This document shows positions 39,719-48,880 of a DNA stretch of 64,000 nucleotides, one piece after another. The notes beneath the pieces were generated by a model, which saw only the letters and a program-made list of their open reading frames with translations, searched no databases and was not told the DNA's origin. Made by a program: the position numbers and the translations under genes. Position 1 is the first letter of the stretch, and each line of letters begins with the position of its first letter. The DNA comes from Bradyrhizobium manausense (GTDB lineage Bacteria > Pseudomonadota > Alphaproteobacteria > Rhizobiales > Xanthobacteraceae): NCBI RefSeq assembly GCF_018131105.1, contig NZ_JAFCJI010000001.1, positions 2,294,001 to 2,358,000 of the forward strand, written 5' to 3'.

Positions 39719-40719
39719 GCGCCCGCCTCGTCAATCGTCGGCGACTTCTAGGCGGTGGCGCGGCGCTGGCAGCCGCCACGGTCCTCGGCGCGCCGACCAT
39801 CGCGCAGGCGCGCACAAGAGTCCGGCTCGGCTATCTCCATGTGGTCGCCGTGGACGGGCACATCTGGACCGGCCTCGATCGCGGCTCGTTCGAGCGTGAA
39901 GGTATCGACTTCGATCTGCACGAATTCGACACGGGCCCCGAGGTGTTCGAGGCGATGATGCGAGGCGAGCTCGACGTCGCCTCGGCCGGCGGCGTCATCT
40001 CCAATTACCTGGCGCTCGACCGCGGCCGGGGCTTTCTCATCAACGACATCGAGGTCGCGACGGCACAGCTCTGGGTCCGGCCGGCGCTTGGCGTGAAGGC
40101 AATCGCCGACCTCAGGGGCAAGCGGATCGCGACGACGATGAAGACGACGGCGCACATCTTTCTCGACCGGGCCTTGCGGGCCAACAACATCAAGCCGTCC
40201 GAGGTCGAAATCGTCAGCGCCAGCATGCCGGACGCGGTCAGGACATTCATCGCCGGCGACGTTCCAGCCGTCGCACTCTGGGTACCATTCAATGTCGCCG
40301 TACGTGAGGCACTGCCGGATGCCGTGAAGCTGGTGGACGCTTCGGCGTTCTATCCCCAATCCGCCGTGCTCGGCGGTTGGGCGGCTCGGAAGGACTATTT
40401 CGACGGCAACAGCGAGGTCCTGAGCCGGATCATCCGTGGCTGGATCGATGCCAACGACCACATGGTGCGCAACTCCGCCGCGACCGCGGATGCGCTCCAG
40501 GCGCACTACAAGTCGTCGCGCCCCGCCGATATCACCGAGGCGTTCAAGGCGCAAAAGCTCTACTCCGCACGCGAATGGCGACGGCTCTACGCGGACGGCA
40601 CGGTCGCCAAATGGCTGCAGCAGGTCAGCGACTTCTTCATGGCGGACGCCGGCGTTACCGGCGCGCTGCGCGCGTCGGATTATTTCGATACGCAGCTTTA
40701 CCTGGCGGCGGTCGGATAA
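39715..40719 (+). CDS. ABC-type substrate-binding protein (NMT1/SsuA-like), Tat signal
   Basis: The signal 'NRRRLLGGGAALAAATVLGA' has a twin-arginine motif. The mature 300-residue part is of the NMT1/nitrate-taurine type ('RVRLGYLHVVAVDGHIWTGL', 'ADLRGKRIATTMKTTAH', 'FIAGDVPAVALWVPF'). No permease or ATPase gene is adjacent. Its ATG overlaps the cyclase stop (ATGA), so production is coupled with the cyclase. A ligand-presenting role for the cyclase sensor is plausible but unproven. Confidence 0.9.
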   Translation: MSARLVNRRRLLGGGAALAAATVLGAPTIAQARTRVRLGYLHVVAVDGHIWTGLDRGSFEREGIDFDLHEFDTGPEVFEAMMRGELDVASAGGVISNYLALDRGRGFLINDIEVATAQLWVRPALGVKAIADLRGKRIATTMKTTAHIFLDRALRANNIKPSEVEIVSASMPDAVRTFIAGDVPAVALWVPFNVAVREALPDAVKLVDASAFYPQSAVLGGWAARKDYFDGNSEVLSRIIRGWIDANDHMVRNSAATADALQAHYKSSRPADITEAFKAQKLYSAREWRRLYADGTVAKWLQQVSDFFMADAGVTGALRASDYFDTQLYLAAVG

Positions 40720-40762
40720 GGGCGATCCGGGCCGCCCCCTTCCGGCCTCCGATCGCATCCTC

Positions 40763-40776
40763 TTGATGCAAATCAA
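40763..40776. promoter_or_regulatory. Perfect FixK/FNR-type box upstream of the TAXI-family gene
   Basis: TTGATGCAAATCAA fits TTGAT-N4-ATCAA exactly. The centre is about 58 nt before the start codon at 40828, leaving room for activation at -41.5 with a short 5' leader. This suggests low-oxygen control of the gene separate from the preceding cluster. Confidence 0.72.
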
Positions 40777-40827
40777 CACCAGAAGGTCGTCGGGGCCGCG
40801 ATCCTGCTCGTAGCGGACGATTCCGGG

Positions 40828-42171
40828 ATGAGCGGCGCAATGGATGATCTCTCGAAATTTGGCATCGATGCCGGCCGGCTGCCAGCCTGGCTTCGTATCG
40901 TCCTGGTCGCGGCATTCGTCGCGCTCGTCAGCGGCGCCGGCCTGTTTGCCTATCGCTGGTACGTACAACCGGTCACATTGTCGATCGCGGTTGGATCGCT
41001 CGATGGCGACGCCCCGAAGATCGTCTCGGCGCTTGCGAGCCGGCTTACCGTGAACAATGCGCAGGTGCGGCTGAGGGTGGTCGAAACCGGTGGTCCGCGC
41101 GAGTCCGCAGCCTCGCTCTCATCTGACAAGACCGATCTCGCCGTCGTCCGCGGCGACGTCGGCGACCTCTCGCAGGCTCAGGCCATCGTCGTGCTCGCCG
41201 AGGCCGTCGCCATGCTCGTGGCTCCGCCCGGGTCGACCATCGCCGATCTCGCGGATCTGAAGCGTGCAACTGTGGGCGTCGTTGCCGGTGACACCAATCA
41301 GAAGATCACCAGCATCCTGACCAGCTCGTACAATCTCGACCGTGCCAATGTCATCTTCAGGAACCTTGCTCTCGACGAGGTCCGCGGCGCGTTCGACAGC
41401 AAGCAGATCCGCGCGGCGCTCTTCGTCATGCCGCTCAGCGAGAAATACCTGTCACTGGTCCGGGGGCTGTTTCCGCAAAACGCCAAGACCGCGCCCGTGC
41501 TGATCGCCATCGAGAATGCAGGAGCTATCGCGGAGAAAGAGCACGCCTACGAGAGTTTTGACATTCCCAAGGGAACGTTGCGTGGATCACCGCCCGTCCC
41601 CGACGACGACGTAACCACCCTGCGCGTGCCCTACTACATCGTCGGCAAGAAAAGCCTAGACAACGACGTGATCGCCAACCTGACCAAGGCCCTCACGGCC
41701 GCGCGCAGGGACATCTTGCCGGAATGGCCGATCGTCGCACAGTTCAAGGCGCCCGATACCGACGCGGGCGCCTATCTTCCCGTTCATGCCGGTGCCGCGG
41801 AGTACTACAACGGCACTCAGCTGAGCTTCCTGGACAAATGGGGCAATGCCATCTTCCTTGCACCAATGGTCCTGGGTCTGCTGGCCTCGGTCGGCGCAGC
41901 GCTGTGGCGATTTCTCCGGTCCGGCGAACGCAAGCCGAAACAGCCGGCGCTCGACGCGCTCTACGCACTGGGACGCAGGATACGTCAGGCGAACAGCGAC
42001 GCCGAGCTTACGGAGATCGAAAATCAGATCGATGATGTGCTACGCGCCCAACGCTCCGGTACCGATGAGGACGAAAACACGCTCGATGCGGCGACACTCA
42101 ATGTGGCGGCGCACCGGCTGGAAAACCTCATTCATGACCGCAAGATCGCGCTGAACGCGACCCATTCCTAG
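40828..42171 (+). CDS. Membrane-anchored TAXI-family (TRAP-type) solute-binding protein
   Basis: TM1 (about 22-43) is followed by a periplasmic TAXI/NMT1-like domain (about 50-330: 'VTLSIAVGSLDGDAPKIVSALASRL' in part, 'LKRATVGVVAGDTNQKITS'). TM2 lies at about 337-360, then an 87-residue cytoplasmic tail with helical, acidic sequence. Normal TAXI proteins are secreted or lipid-anchored and work with a fused DctQM permease, which is absent here. The cytoplasmic tail suggests a sensor or scaffold rather than a transporter subunit. Confidence 0.85.
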   Translation: MSGAMDDLSKFGIDAGRLPAWLRIVLVAAFVALVSGAGLFAYRWYVQPVTLSIAVGSLDGDAPKIVSALASRLTVNNAQVRLRVVETGGPRESAASLSSDKTDLAVVRGDVGDLSQAQAIVVLAEAVAMLVAPPGSTIADLADLKRATVGVVAGDTNQKITSILTSSYNLDRANVIFRNLALDEVRGAFDSKQIRAALFVMPLSEKYLSLVRGLFPQNAKTAPVLIAIENAGAIAEKEHAYESFDIPKGTLRGSPPVPDDDVTTLRVPYYIVGKKSLDNDVIANLTKALTAARRDILPEWPIVAQFKAPDTDAGAYLPVHAGAAEYYNGTQLSFLDKWGNAIFLAPMVLGLLASVGAALWRFLRSGERKPKQPALDALYALGRRIRQANSDAELTEIENQIDDVLRAQRSGTDEDENTLDAATLNVAAHRLENLIHDRKIALNATHS

Positions 42172-42198
42172 CGAACGCCGTCAGCAAGGCGCCTCGCA

Positions 42199-43206
42199 TC
42201 AACCCGAGCCCTCGACGAACGCGACCGGCGTCCCCTTCGCGACGCTGGATGCGACCCGTTCCGCATCCCAATTCGTCAGGCGCACGCAACCATGCGACTG
42301 CCCCTTGGAGATGTTTTGCGGCGACGGGGTGCCATGAATGCCGTAGCCGTCGGCGGACAGGTTGATCCACACGATTCCGACCGGATTGTTCGGACCCGGC
42401 CTGATCTTGAAGGGCTTTTGGGAATGCACACCCTTGAAGTGATAAGCGGGGTTATAGCGATAGGTCGGATTTTGATCGATCTCGGTGACCTTCAGCGTGC
42501 CGGAAGGTGACGGCTTCTCCTCACTTCCGACGCTCGCCGGATAGAAGCCGATCAGTGCATTCGACTTGTCGAACAGCTTGACGGTTTGCCTGGCCTTGTC
42601 GATCTCGACCCTGTCGGCCTTGGCAGGAGTTGCACTCCCGCTGTCCCCTGTGTCGACGACGGCGATCGTCTCTCCGGCCCGGTCGAAGTGGCGGCCAGGA
42701 TTGAGCGCCGCCAGCAGTTGCTCGCTCATGTGAAACTTCTCGGCTAGCTCCTCCCGCGGGCTGGTGTAGCCGAGATGCGGGATATCCTTCATGTCCTCCA
42801 TCTTCGACGGAAGCTTGTGCAGGAATGGGCCCGCAACGTCCTTGTCGGTGATGGTGTAGGTCGTCGTCAGTTGCCGGTCGTCCGTCTGGAGCGCTTTCCA
42901 GACGTCATCCGTCAGCTGATCCGAGTTCGGCAATTGCCACGCCTCTGCAAAAGCGCGAAGCGCCTTCCTGGCGTTCTCGCCGAACTTGCCGTCGATTTCG
43001 CCGGGCGAGAAGTGGGCCCGATCCAGCAAGACCTGCAGACGCACGCCCGCCGGGGTCGGCTTCTCACGCGAGAGGCTCTTCTTGGAAGGTTCGGCGGAAG
43101 CGATGGATGCCGCATCCATCCCGGCGGCGAGCGCGGGCGCGGCCGCGAGACCGAAGAGCGCAACAGCGAGCGCCATAGCTGCCGCGCGTGGCACCTGCAC
43201 GGTCAT
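42199..43206 (-). CDS. L,D-transpeptidase (ErfK/YbiS/YkuD family)
   Basis: A signal peptide (about 1-27) precedes a PG-binding-like segment (about 50-110) and the YkuD domain (about 200-330). The catalytic core is '[12 protein letters not shown]' and '[13 protein letters not shown]' (SHGCVR with nucleophile Cys). The enzyme forms 3-3 cross-links or attaches proteins to peptidoglycan. ATG 43206 is used because the sequence before it is not signal-like. It converges with the TAXI gene, leaving 27 nt. Confidence 0.93.
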   Translation of the reverse strand: MTVQVPRAAAMALAVALFGLAAAPALAAGMDAASIASAEPSKKSLSREKPTPAGVRLQVLLDRAHFSPGEIDGKFGENARKALRAFAEAWQLPNSDQLTDDVWKALQTDDRQLTTTYTITDKDVAGPFLHKLPSKMEDMKDIPHLGYTSPREELAEKFHMSEQLLAALNPGRHFDRAGETIAVVDTGDSGSATPAKADRVEIDKARQTVKLFDKSNALIGFYPASVGSEEKPSPSGTLKVTEIDQNPTYRYNPAYHFKGVHSQKPFKIRPGPNNPVGIVWINLSADGYGIHGTPSPQNISKGQSHGCVRLTNWDAERVASSVAKGTPVAFVEGSG

Positions 43207-43294
43207 GTTCCAGCTCCGACATGGATAGGTTCGTCGGATCGGCAACGCGCTCAGCCGCGGAAGTTTCCAGTTTTTCCCGTCAGCGCCGGCCCGG

Positions 43295-44299
43295 TCAGCC
43301 CGCCCGACGCCCAGCCATCTCGGCTGCCAGCAGCACCGCGGCGCGGCTGGCGCCGGTCGATGCAATGCCCTGCCCCGCGATGTCGTAGGCGGTACCGTGC
43401 GCGGGCGTGCAGATCGGGAACGGGAAGCCACCGAGCAAGGTAACGCCGCGGTCGAACCCCATCAGCTTCATCGCGATCTGGCCCTGGTCGTGATACATCG
43501 TCAGCACCGCATCGAAGGCGCCTGCCTTGGCACGCAGGAACACGGTGTCGGCGGGAAACGGCCCCTCGACGGCAATGCCGGCGCGCTGGCCCGCGTCCAC
43601 CACGGGTGCGATGACATCGATCTCCTCGCGGCCGAAATTGCCGCCATCGCCGGCGTGCGGGTTGAGGCCCGCCACCGCGATACGCGGCCGCGCAAAGCCG
43701 GCGTTGCGCATGCAGCTATCGGTCAGTTTGAGCGCGCGCTGGATGCGCTCACCGGAAAGTTTTGAAGCCACGTCCTTGAGGGGAATGTGCGAGGTCACCC
43801 GCGCGTTCCAGAGCTCACCCAGCACGTTGAATTCGCTCGCCGGGGTCTTGAGGCCGGCCACCTCCGCCGAGAACGCGATCTCGTCGTCGTAGTCGGCGCG
43901 GGCGTACCGCATCGCCTGCTTGTTGAACGGCGTGAAACAGACGGCATCGACACGGCCGTCGCGGGCGAATTCGAGCGCATGGCGATAGTTCGTCAGCGCG
44001 AATTTGCCGCCGGCCAGGGTCGCGGTCTTCGGTTCGACTTCTGCGGGATCAAGATGGCCGAGATCGACGAACAGCGCATCGCCCTTCGTCGCGCGAAAAT
44101 CACTCCCCTGCTCCGCCCTCGTCAGCTCCGGCGTGACACCGGCGACCCGCGCCCCCTCGTCGAAGATGCGGCGGTCGCCGATCACCACGAGGCGGGCACG
44201 ACTGCGGATCTCGTCCAGTGCCACGAGCCTGGCGGTCAGCTCCGGACTGATGCCGGCGGGATCTCCCATTGCCAGCGCGACAAGCGGCTTTACGGTCAT
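43295..44299 (-). CDS. pdxA: PdxA-family 4-phosphoerythronate/threonine dehydrogenase
   Basis: The 334-aa protein has PdxA motifs: '[14 protein letters not shown]', metal ligands in '[14 protein letters not shown]' and '[17 protein letters not shown]', and '[16 protein letters not shown]'. PdxA makes the pyridoxal precursor 3-amino-2-oxopropyl phosphate, but homologues near tricarboxylate transporter genes often act in sugar-acid catabolism (PdxA2 type). The start overlaps the tctA stop (ATGA), and the transporter context favours the catabolic type. Whether it supports vitamin B6 synthesis cannot be decided here. Confidence 0.85.
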   Translation of the reverse strand: MTVKPLVALAMGDPAGISPELTARLVALDEIRSRARLVVIGDRRIFDEGARVAGVTPELTRAEQGSDFRATKGDALFVDLGHLDPAEVEPKTATLAGGKFALTNYRHALEFARDGRVDAVCFTPFNKQAMRYARADYDDEIAFSAEVAGLKTPASEFNVLGELWNARVTSHIPLKDVASKLSGERIQRALKLTDSCMRNAGFARPRIAVAGLNPHAGDGGNFGREEIDVIAPVVDAGQRAGIAVEGPFPADTVFLRAKAGAFDAVLTMYHDQGQIAMKLMGFDRGVTLLGGFPFPICTPAHGTAYDIAGQGIASTGASRAAVLLAAEMAGRRAG

Positions 44300-45834
44300 A
44301 TGATCACCTTTTCCTGGGCGGTCGTCTCGGTGGTGGGCGCGGCGGGCTTGCGAAACAGACGGGCGAGCTGCAGCACGAGCGGAAGCAGCAGCAGCGCGAT
44401 TCCGCCCACGACCAGGCACGTCACCAGCTTGTTGGCAAAGAAGATGCCGAGGGATCCCTTGGACATCAGCATCGACTGCCGGAATGCATCCTCGGCCTTG
44501 TCGCCGATCACGATCGCGAGCACCAGCGGCGCCAGCGGATAGTACAACTTCTTGAAGAGATAGCCGACCACGCCGAAGCCGAGCATCATCACCACGTCGA
44601 GATAGGAATTCGACACCGAATAGGCGCCGACGACGCAGATGATGACGATCAGCGGTGCGATGATCACGAAGGGAATGCGCATCAGGGCGGCAAACACCGG
44701 CACGGTGAGCAGGACCAGCGCGACCGCGACGATATTGCCGACATACATCGAGGCGATCAGGCCCCAGACGAAATCCTTCTGGTCGACGAACAGCATCGGC
44801 CCCGGATTGAGCCCCCAGATCATCAACCCGCCCATCATGACGGCGGCGGTCGCAGAGCCGGGAATGCCGAGCGAGAGCATCGGCAGCAGCGCACTGGTGC
44901 CGGCGGCGTGATCGGCGGTCTCCGGTGAGATGATGCCTTCGACCTCGCCGGTGCCAAAGTAGCGGCCTCGGCGCGAGAAGCGGCGGGCGATGCCGTAGCT
45001 CATGAAGGATGCCGCAGTCGGGCCACCCGGCGTGATCCCCATCCAGCAACCGATCGCGGCACTCCGCAGCAGCGCAACGCCGTGGCGCGGCAGGCGACCG
45101 ACGGCGCGAAACACCTCGCGCCATTCGATCTTCGACGAGACGGCGCGGGCATGAAACTCCTCCTCGACCGCAACCAGCAGCTCACCGATGCCGAACAGGC
45201 CCATCACCGCGACGACGAAATTCACGCCCTTGACCAGCTCGTCGATGCCCATGGTGAGGCGGACGCTGCCGGAGACGGTGTCGATGCCGATCGCGGCGAT
45301 CGCAAAGCCGATCGCAAGCGCCACTACCGTCTTGATCGGAGCCGCGCCGCCCATGCCGACGAAGCTCGCAAACGCCAGGAAATAGACCGCGAAATACTCC
45401 GCAGGCCCGAACGCAAGCGCGACCTGCGCCACCCATGACGCCAGGAAGGTGATCAGGATGACACCCATCAACGCGCCAAACGCCGCCGAGCCGAAGGCGG
45501 TGGCAAGCGCGGTGGTCGGCCGGCCGTCGCGCGCCATCGGATAGCCGTCGAAGGTGGTTGCGACCGAGGACGGCTCGCCGGGGATGTTGAACAGGATCGA
45601 GGTGACGGAGCCCCCGAACAGCGCGCCCCAATACATGCTGGAGAGCAGGATGATCGCCGAGACCGGCTGCATGCCGAAGGTCAACGGCAGCAGCAGCGAC
45701 ACGCCGTTCGGCGCGCCCAGCCCCGGCAGCACGCCGACGAGAATGCCGAGCAGCACACCGATGGCCATCAAGGCCAGATGCGGCACGGTGACCGCGATGG
45801 TGAAACCGTGGAGGAGCTCTGAGAGATTGTCCAC
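44296..45834 (-). CDS. tctA: Tripartite tricarboxylate transporter large permease TctA
   Basis: The 512-aa protein has about twelve helices. The family signature 'GVLPGLGAPNGVSLLLPLTFGMQP' (in part) near residue 33 and the related second-half 'LSLGIPGSATAAVMMGGLMIWGL' (in part) reflect the internal duplication. It uses the cation gradient to import carboxylates delivered by a TctC protein. tctB is 11 nt upstream on the same strand, and pdxA overlaps its stop. Confidence 0.95.
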   Translation of the reverse strand: MDNLSELLHGFTIAVTVPHLALMAIGVLLGILVGVLPGLGAPNGVSLLLPLTFGMQPVSAIILLSSMYWGALFGGSVTSILFNIPGEPSSVATTFDGYPMARDGRPTTALATAFGSAAFGALMGVILITFLASWVAQVALAFGPAEYFAVYFLAFASFVGMGGAAPIKTVVALAIGFAIAAIGIDTVSGSVRLTMGIDELVKGVNFVVAVMGLFGIGELLVAVEEEFHARAVSSKIEWREVFRAVGRLPRHGVALLRSAAIGCWMGITPGGPTAASFMSYGIARRFSRRGRYFGTGEVEGIISPETADHAAGTSALLPMLSLGIPGSATAAVMMGGLMIWGLNPGPMLFVDQKDFVWGLIASMYVGNIVAVALVLLTVPVFAALMRIPFVIIAPLIVIICVVGAYSVSNSYLDVVMMLGFGVVGYLFKKLYYPLAPLVLAIVIGDKAEDAFRQSMLMSKGSLGIFFANKLVTCLVVGGIALLLLPLVLQLARLFRKPAAPTTETTAQEKVII

Positions 45835-45845
45835 CGCCCTCTCCT

Positions 45846-46328
45846 TCAGAACCCGAGCGCCGCGGCGAGCACGCCGTGCGGCAGGCTCACCTGGAACATG
45901 CGCTCGAACACGACATAGAGCGCCAGCGCCGTTGCCGCCGCCGTGACCGCCGAACGCAGAAGCGATTGATGCCGGGGGATCGCGAGCACAGCGAAGATGT
46001 AAGCCGCCGAGGCGATGTACATCCCGAGCAGCGGGATCGCGGCAACGAAGATCGCGGCCGGCACGAACAAGCCCGCGAGCCGCCGCAGCTCAATCGACGT
46101 GATCGCGATGGGGACGCTTGCCAGCGAAACAACCGGCACGACCCCGCGCCCCAGATTGTAGAGGCTGCCGGCGATGATGATGATGCCGGTCAGGAACGGA
46201 AACGTGCCGGAATCGACACCCGCGCTCGACCAGCCGATGCCGTTATCCAGGCTCTGGACCACCACCGCAACACCGAAACTGCCGGTGAGGATGGCGGTCG
46301 CAAGTTCGAGAGCGCGGCGTGAGATCAT
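45846..46328 (-). CDS. tctB: Tripartite tricarboxylate transporter small subunit TctB
   Basis: The protein (160 aa) has four hydrophobic helices, starting 'LATAILTGSFGVAVVVQS', with the 'SGTFPFLTGIIIIAGSLY' element typical of TctB. The substrate specificity is set mainly by the Bug-type binding protein. It sits between tctA (11 nt) and a 232-nt spacer with an inverted repeat that separates it from the binding-protein gene. Confidence 0.9.
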   Translation of the reverse strand: MISRRALELATAILTGSFGVAVVVQSLDNGIGWSSAGVDSGTFPFLTGIIIIAGSLYNLGRGVVPVVSLASVPIAITSIELRRLAGLFVPAAIFVAAIPLLGMYIASAAYIFAVLAIPRHQSLLRSAVTAAATALALYVVFERMFQVSLPHGVLAAALGF

Positions 46329-46398
46329 GGGAGACTCCGGTCAAGCGTCGCACTGGGGCCGGTTATGCATCGCCACCGCGCTTTCCCCGGCATCCGGT

Positions 46399-46535
46399 GT
46401 CGTCCCGGCGAAGGCCGGGACCCGTGACCCCAGGGAGACGTTTGACGAAGGCCAGACGTGCAACGTTCCACGGTACGACGAGTGCCGCTCAAAGATAGAT
46501 CACGCGGTATGGGTCCCGGCATTCGCCGGGACGAC
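46399..46535. repeat. Inverted-repeat element in the tctB-tctC spacer
   Basis: Arms GTCGTCCCGGCGAA (46399-46412) and TTCGCCGGGACGAC (46522-46535) are exact reverse complements of 14 bp, each extended by a further GGGTCCCGG/CCGGGACCC segment. This matches a short palindromic repeat type I recall from many Bradyrhizobium spacers. It may act as an mRNA hairpin that tunes tctC over tctBA. Confidence 0.75.
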
Positions 46536-46560
46536 AACGGAGCGTGAGGCGAGCCCTGGC

Positions 46561-47553
46561 TCACTTAACCAGCCAGCCCTGCTCGCTCGCGACCTGCTTG
46601 ACGTGCTCGAGGTCCTCCTTGATGAACTTGTCGAACTCGGCTCCCGTGAGGAACGTGTCGATCTGCGAGCTCTTCTCGATGTAGTCCTTCCATTCCGGCG
46701 TGGCCTGCACCTTCTTCATGAGGTCGACATAGTAGGCGGCCTGCTCCGGCGTGACCTTGCCGGGCAGCCAGACCGTGCGCGGCTGCTCGTATTGCTTGAT
46801 ATCGAGCCCCTGCTCGACGCAGGTCGGAACGTCACTCCAGCCCTCGGTGGCCGTGATCTTGGGGCCTGCCGGAAGCCGCTTCGGGCTGAAGGCGCACAAC
46901 GGACGCTGCGTGCCGCCGCGCCATTGCCCGAGGCTTTCGCTGGGGTTGTTGACGTGGGAATCGATGTGTCCGCCGGCGAGCTGCACCGCGGCCTCGGCGC
47001 CGCTCTTGAAGGGAATGTAGGTCAACTTCACATGGCCGGTCTTCTCGATCATGCGGGTCAGCACCTCGTCGGTGTCCTTAGACTGCGCGCCGCCCATCTT
47101 GAACTCGCCAGATGCGGCCGCCTTCAGATAGTCGCCCGCAGTCTTGTAGGGCGCATCCTGCTTGACCCAGAGCAGGAACTCGTCCTGCGCCATCGCCGCG
47201 ATCGGCGTGAGGTCCGTGTAGTTGAAGGCCACCTTGGAGACGAGCGGCTGCTGCCATGCATTCGAGGTCCCGAAGATCACCTTGTAGGGATCACCGGCGG
47301 AGGCCTTGCCGTAGACGTAGCCTTCGGCGCCGCTGCCGCCGCCCTTGTTGACGACGACGATCGGCTGATCCGTCAGCTTGTACTTGGTGATGATGTTCTG
47401 CACCGCGCGGGCGATGTTGTCGGTTCCACCGCCCGGACCTGCGGTCGCCACGAACTCGATCGGCTTCTGCGGCTGCCAGGCCGCAAACGCCGGCGCGCTG
47501 CCTGCGAGCACGGCCGCACTGACGGACAACAGGAGTAAAGACGTCCCACGCAT
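46561..47553 (-). CDS. Bug-family tripartite tricarboxylate transporter binding protein (TctC type)
   Basis: A signal peptide (MRGTSLLLLSVSAAVLAGSAPAFA in part) precedes the Bug fold: 'KPIEFVATAGPGGGTDNIARA' in part, 'VVVNKGGGSGAEGYVYG', 'IPFKSGAEAAVQLAGGHID', 'LPGKVTPEQAAYYVDLMKKV'. The 330-residue length is usual. It captures a carboxylate in the periplasm for TctAB. ATG 47553 has GGAGGA just upstream. It follows the CoA-transferase gene in transcription order (54 nt after its stop). Confidence 0.93.
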   Translation of the reverse strand: MRGTSLLLLSVSAAVLAGSAPAFAAWQPQKPIEFVATAGPGGGTDNIARAVQNIITKYKLTDQPIVVVNKGGGSGAEGYVYGKASAGDPYKVIFGTSNAWQQPLVSKVAFNYTDLTPIAAMAQDEFLLWVKQDAPYKTAGDYLKAAASGEFKMGGAQSKDTDEVLTRMIEKTGHVKLTYIPFKSGAEAAVQLAGGHIDSHVNNPSESLGQWRGGTQRPLCAFSPKRLPAGPKITATEGWSDVPTCVEQGLDIKQYEQPRTVWLPGKVTPEQAAYYVDLMKKVQATPEWKDYIEKSSQIDTFLTGAEFDKFIKEDLEHVKQVASEQGWLVK

Positions 47554-47607
47554 GATTTCCTCCAACTGATTTTTCTGTTTTGTTAGATCAGCCGTCTCGA
47601 CGTCCGT

Positions 47608-48867
47608 TCAGGCGACGCGTTCTTCGCGCTCCCTGGAAGCCGAGACGATTGCGCCTTCCTTCTCGAGCGCTTCGATTTGTGTCTGGTCGAATCCATGTTC
47701 GGCCAGCACCTCGCGCGTATGTTCGCCGTAGACCGGCGCACCGGACACGACCTTGCCCGGGGTCTCCGAGAACTTGACGGGCAGACCGATCGTCTTGACC
47801 GGGCCGAGCGTGGAATGCTCGACCTCGACGACCATCTCGCGCGCCAGCGTCTGCGGATCGCTCAGCGCCTCCAGCATGTCATGCACGGGGCCGCACGGCA
47901 CGCCCTTCTCATCCAGCGCCGCGAGCCAGTGCGCGCGCGTCCGGGTGCGGAAGCGTTCGCTCAAGACGGCTTCCAGCTCCTTCAAATTCGCCATACGGTC
48001 GGCGCCATTCACGAAGCGCGGATCGGCAGCGAGTTCGCTTGCGCCGAGCGCTTCCAGCATCAACAGCCAGTGCTTCTTGTTGGCGCCGCCAACCACCAGC
48101 CAGCCGTCCGAGGCCTCAAAGGCCTGATACGGCGCGTTGAGCGGATGCGCCGAGCCCATCGCGCGCGGCGCCGTGCCGGCTGCGAGCGCGATGGTCGACT
48201 GCCAATAGGTCTGCACCAGCGCGGCCTCATAGAGCGAGGTTTCGACCCATTGCCCCTCGCCGGTCTTGAGGCGATGCGTGTAGGCCGCAAGGATACCCAT
48301 GCTCGCGAGCAGGCCCGCGGTGATGTCCGAGAGCGGGGGTCCGCACTTCACCGGCGGACCATCGGGCCGCTCGCCGGTAAAGCTCATGATGCCGCTCATG
48401 GCCTGTGCGACCAGATCAAAGCCGCGACGGTGCTTGTAAGGGCCGGTGCGACCAAAACCCGACAGCGAGCAATAGATCAGCGCCGGGAACTTGTCGTGCA
48501 ATTCTTCGTAGCCGAAGCCCAGACGTTCCATTGCGCCCGGCGCAAAGTTCTCGACCAGCACGTCGGCATCCGCGATCAGCCGCCGCAATACCTCCTTGCC
48601 GCCGTCGGTCTTCAGATCCAGCACGATGCCGCGCTTGTTGCGGTTCATCATCAGGAACGACGCGGCTTCGTCACCGATCTTCGGCGGCACCGAGTGACGC
48701 GTATCGTCGCCGTTCGGCCATTTCTCGATCTTGATGACGTCGGCGCCCATGTCGGCGAGCATCAGGGTGCAGGTCGGCCCCGCCATGACATGGGTAAGAT
48801 CGATAACCCTGAGGCCGGCGAGCGGCCCGGAACGGCGTGAAGTGGATTGCGATCGATCGCTTTGCAT
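47608..48867 (-). CDS. CaiB/BaiF-type (family III) CoA-transferase
   Basis: The 419-aa protein begins 'GPLAGLRVIDLTHVMAGPTCTLMLADMGADVIKIE' (quoted in part), the family signature. The catalytic Asp is expected near 'FGRTGPYKHRRGFDLVAQAMSG'. It moves CoA between an acyl-CoA and a carboxylic acid, which fits activation of the acid imported by the Tct system. It lies 13 nt after the enoyl-CoA hydratase gene in the same operon. Confidence 0.93.
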   Translation of the reverse strand: MQSDRSQSTSRRSGPLAGLRVIDLTHVMAGPTCTLMLADMGADVIKIEKWPNGDDTRHSVPPKIGDEAASFLMMNRNKRGIVLDLKTDGGKEVLRRLIADADVLVENFAPGAMERLGFGYEELHDKFPALIYCSLSGFGRTGPYKHRRGFDLVAQAMSGIMSFTGERPDGPPVKCGPPLSDITAGLLASMGILAAYTHRLKTGEGQWVETSLYEAALVQTYWQSTIALAAGTAPRAMGSAHPLNAPYQAFEASDGWLVVGGANKKHWLLMLEALGASELAADPRFVNGADRMANLKELEAVLSERFRTRTRAHWLAALDEKGVPCGPVHDMLEALSDPQTLAREMVVEVEHSTLGPVKTIGLPVKFSETPGKVVSGAPVYGEHTREVLAEHGFDQTQIEALEKEGAIVSASREREERVA

Positions 48868-48880
48868 CGGGGCGTCCTGT

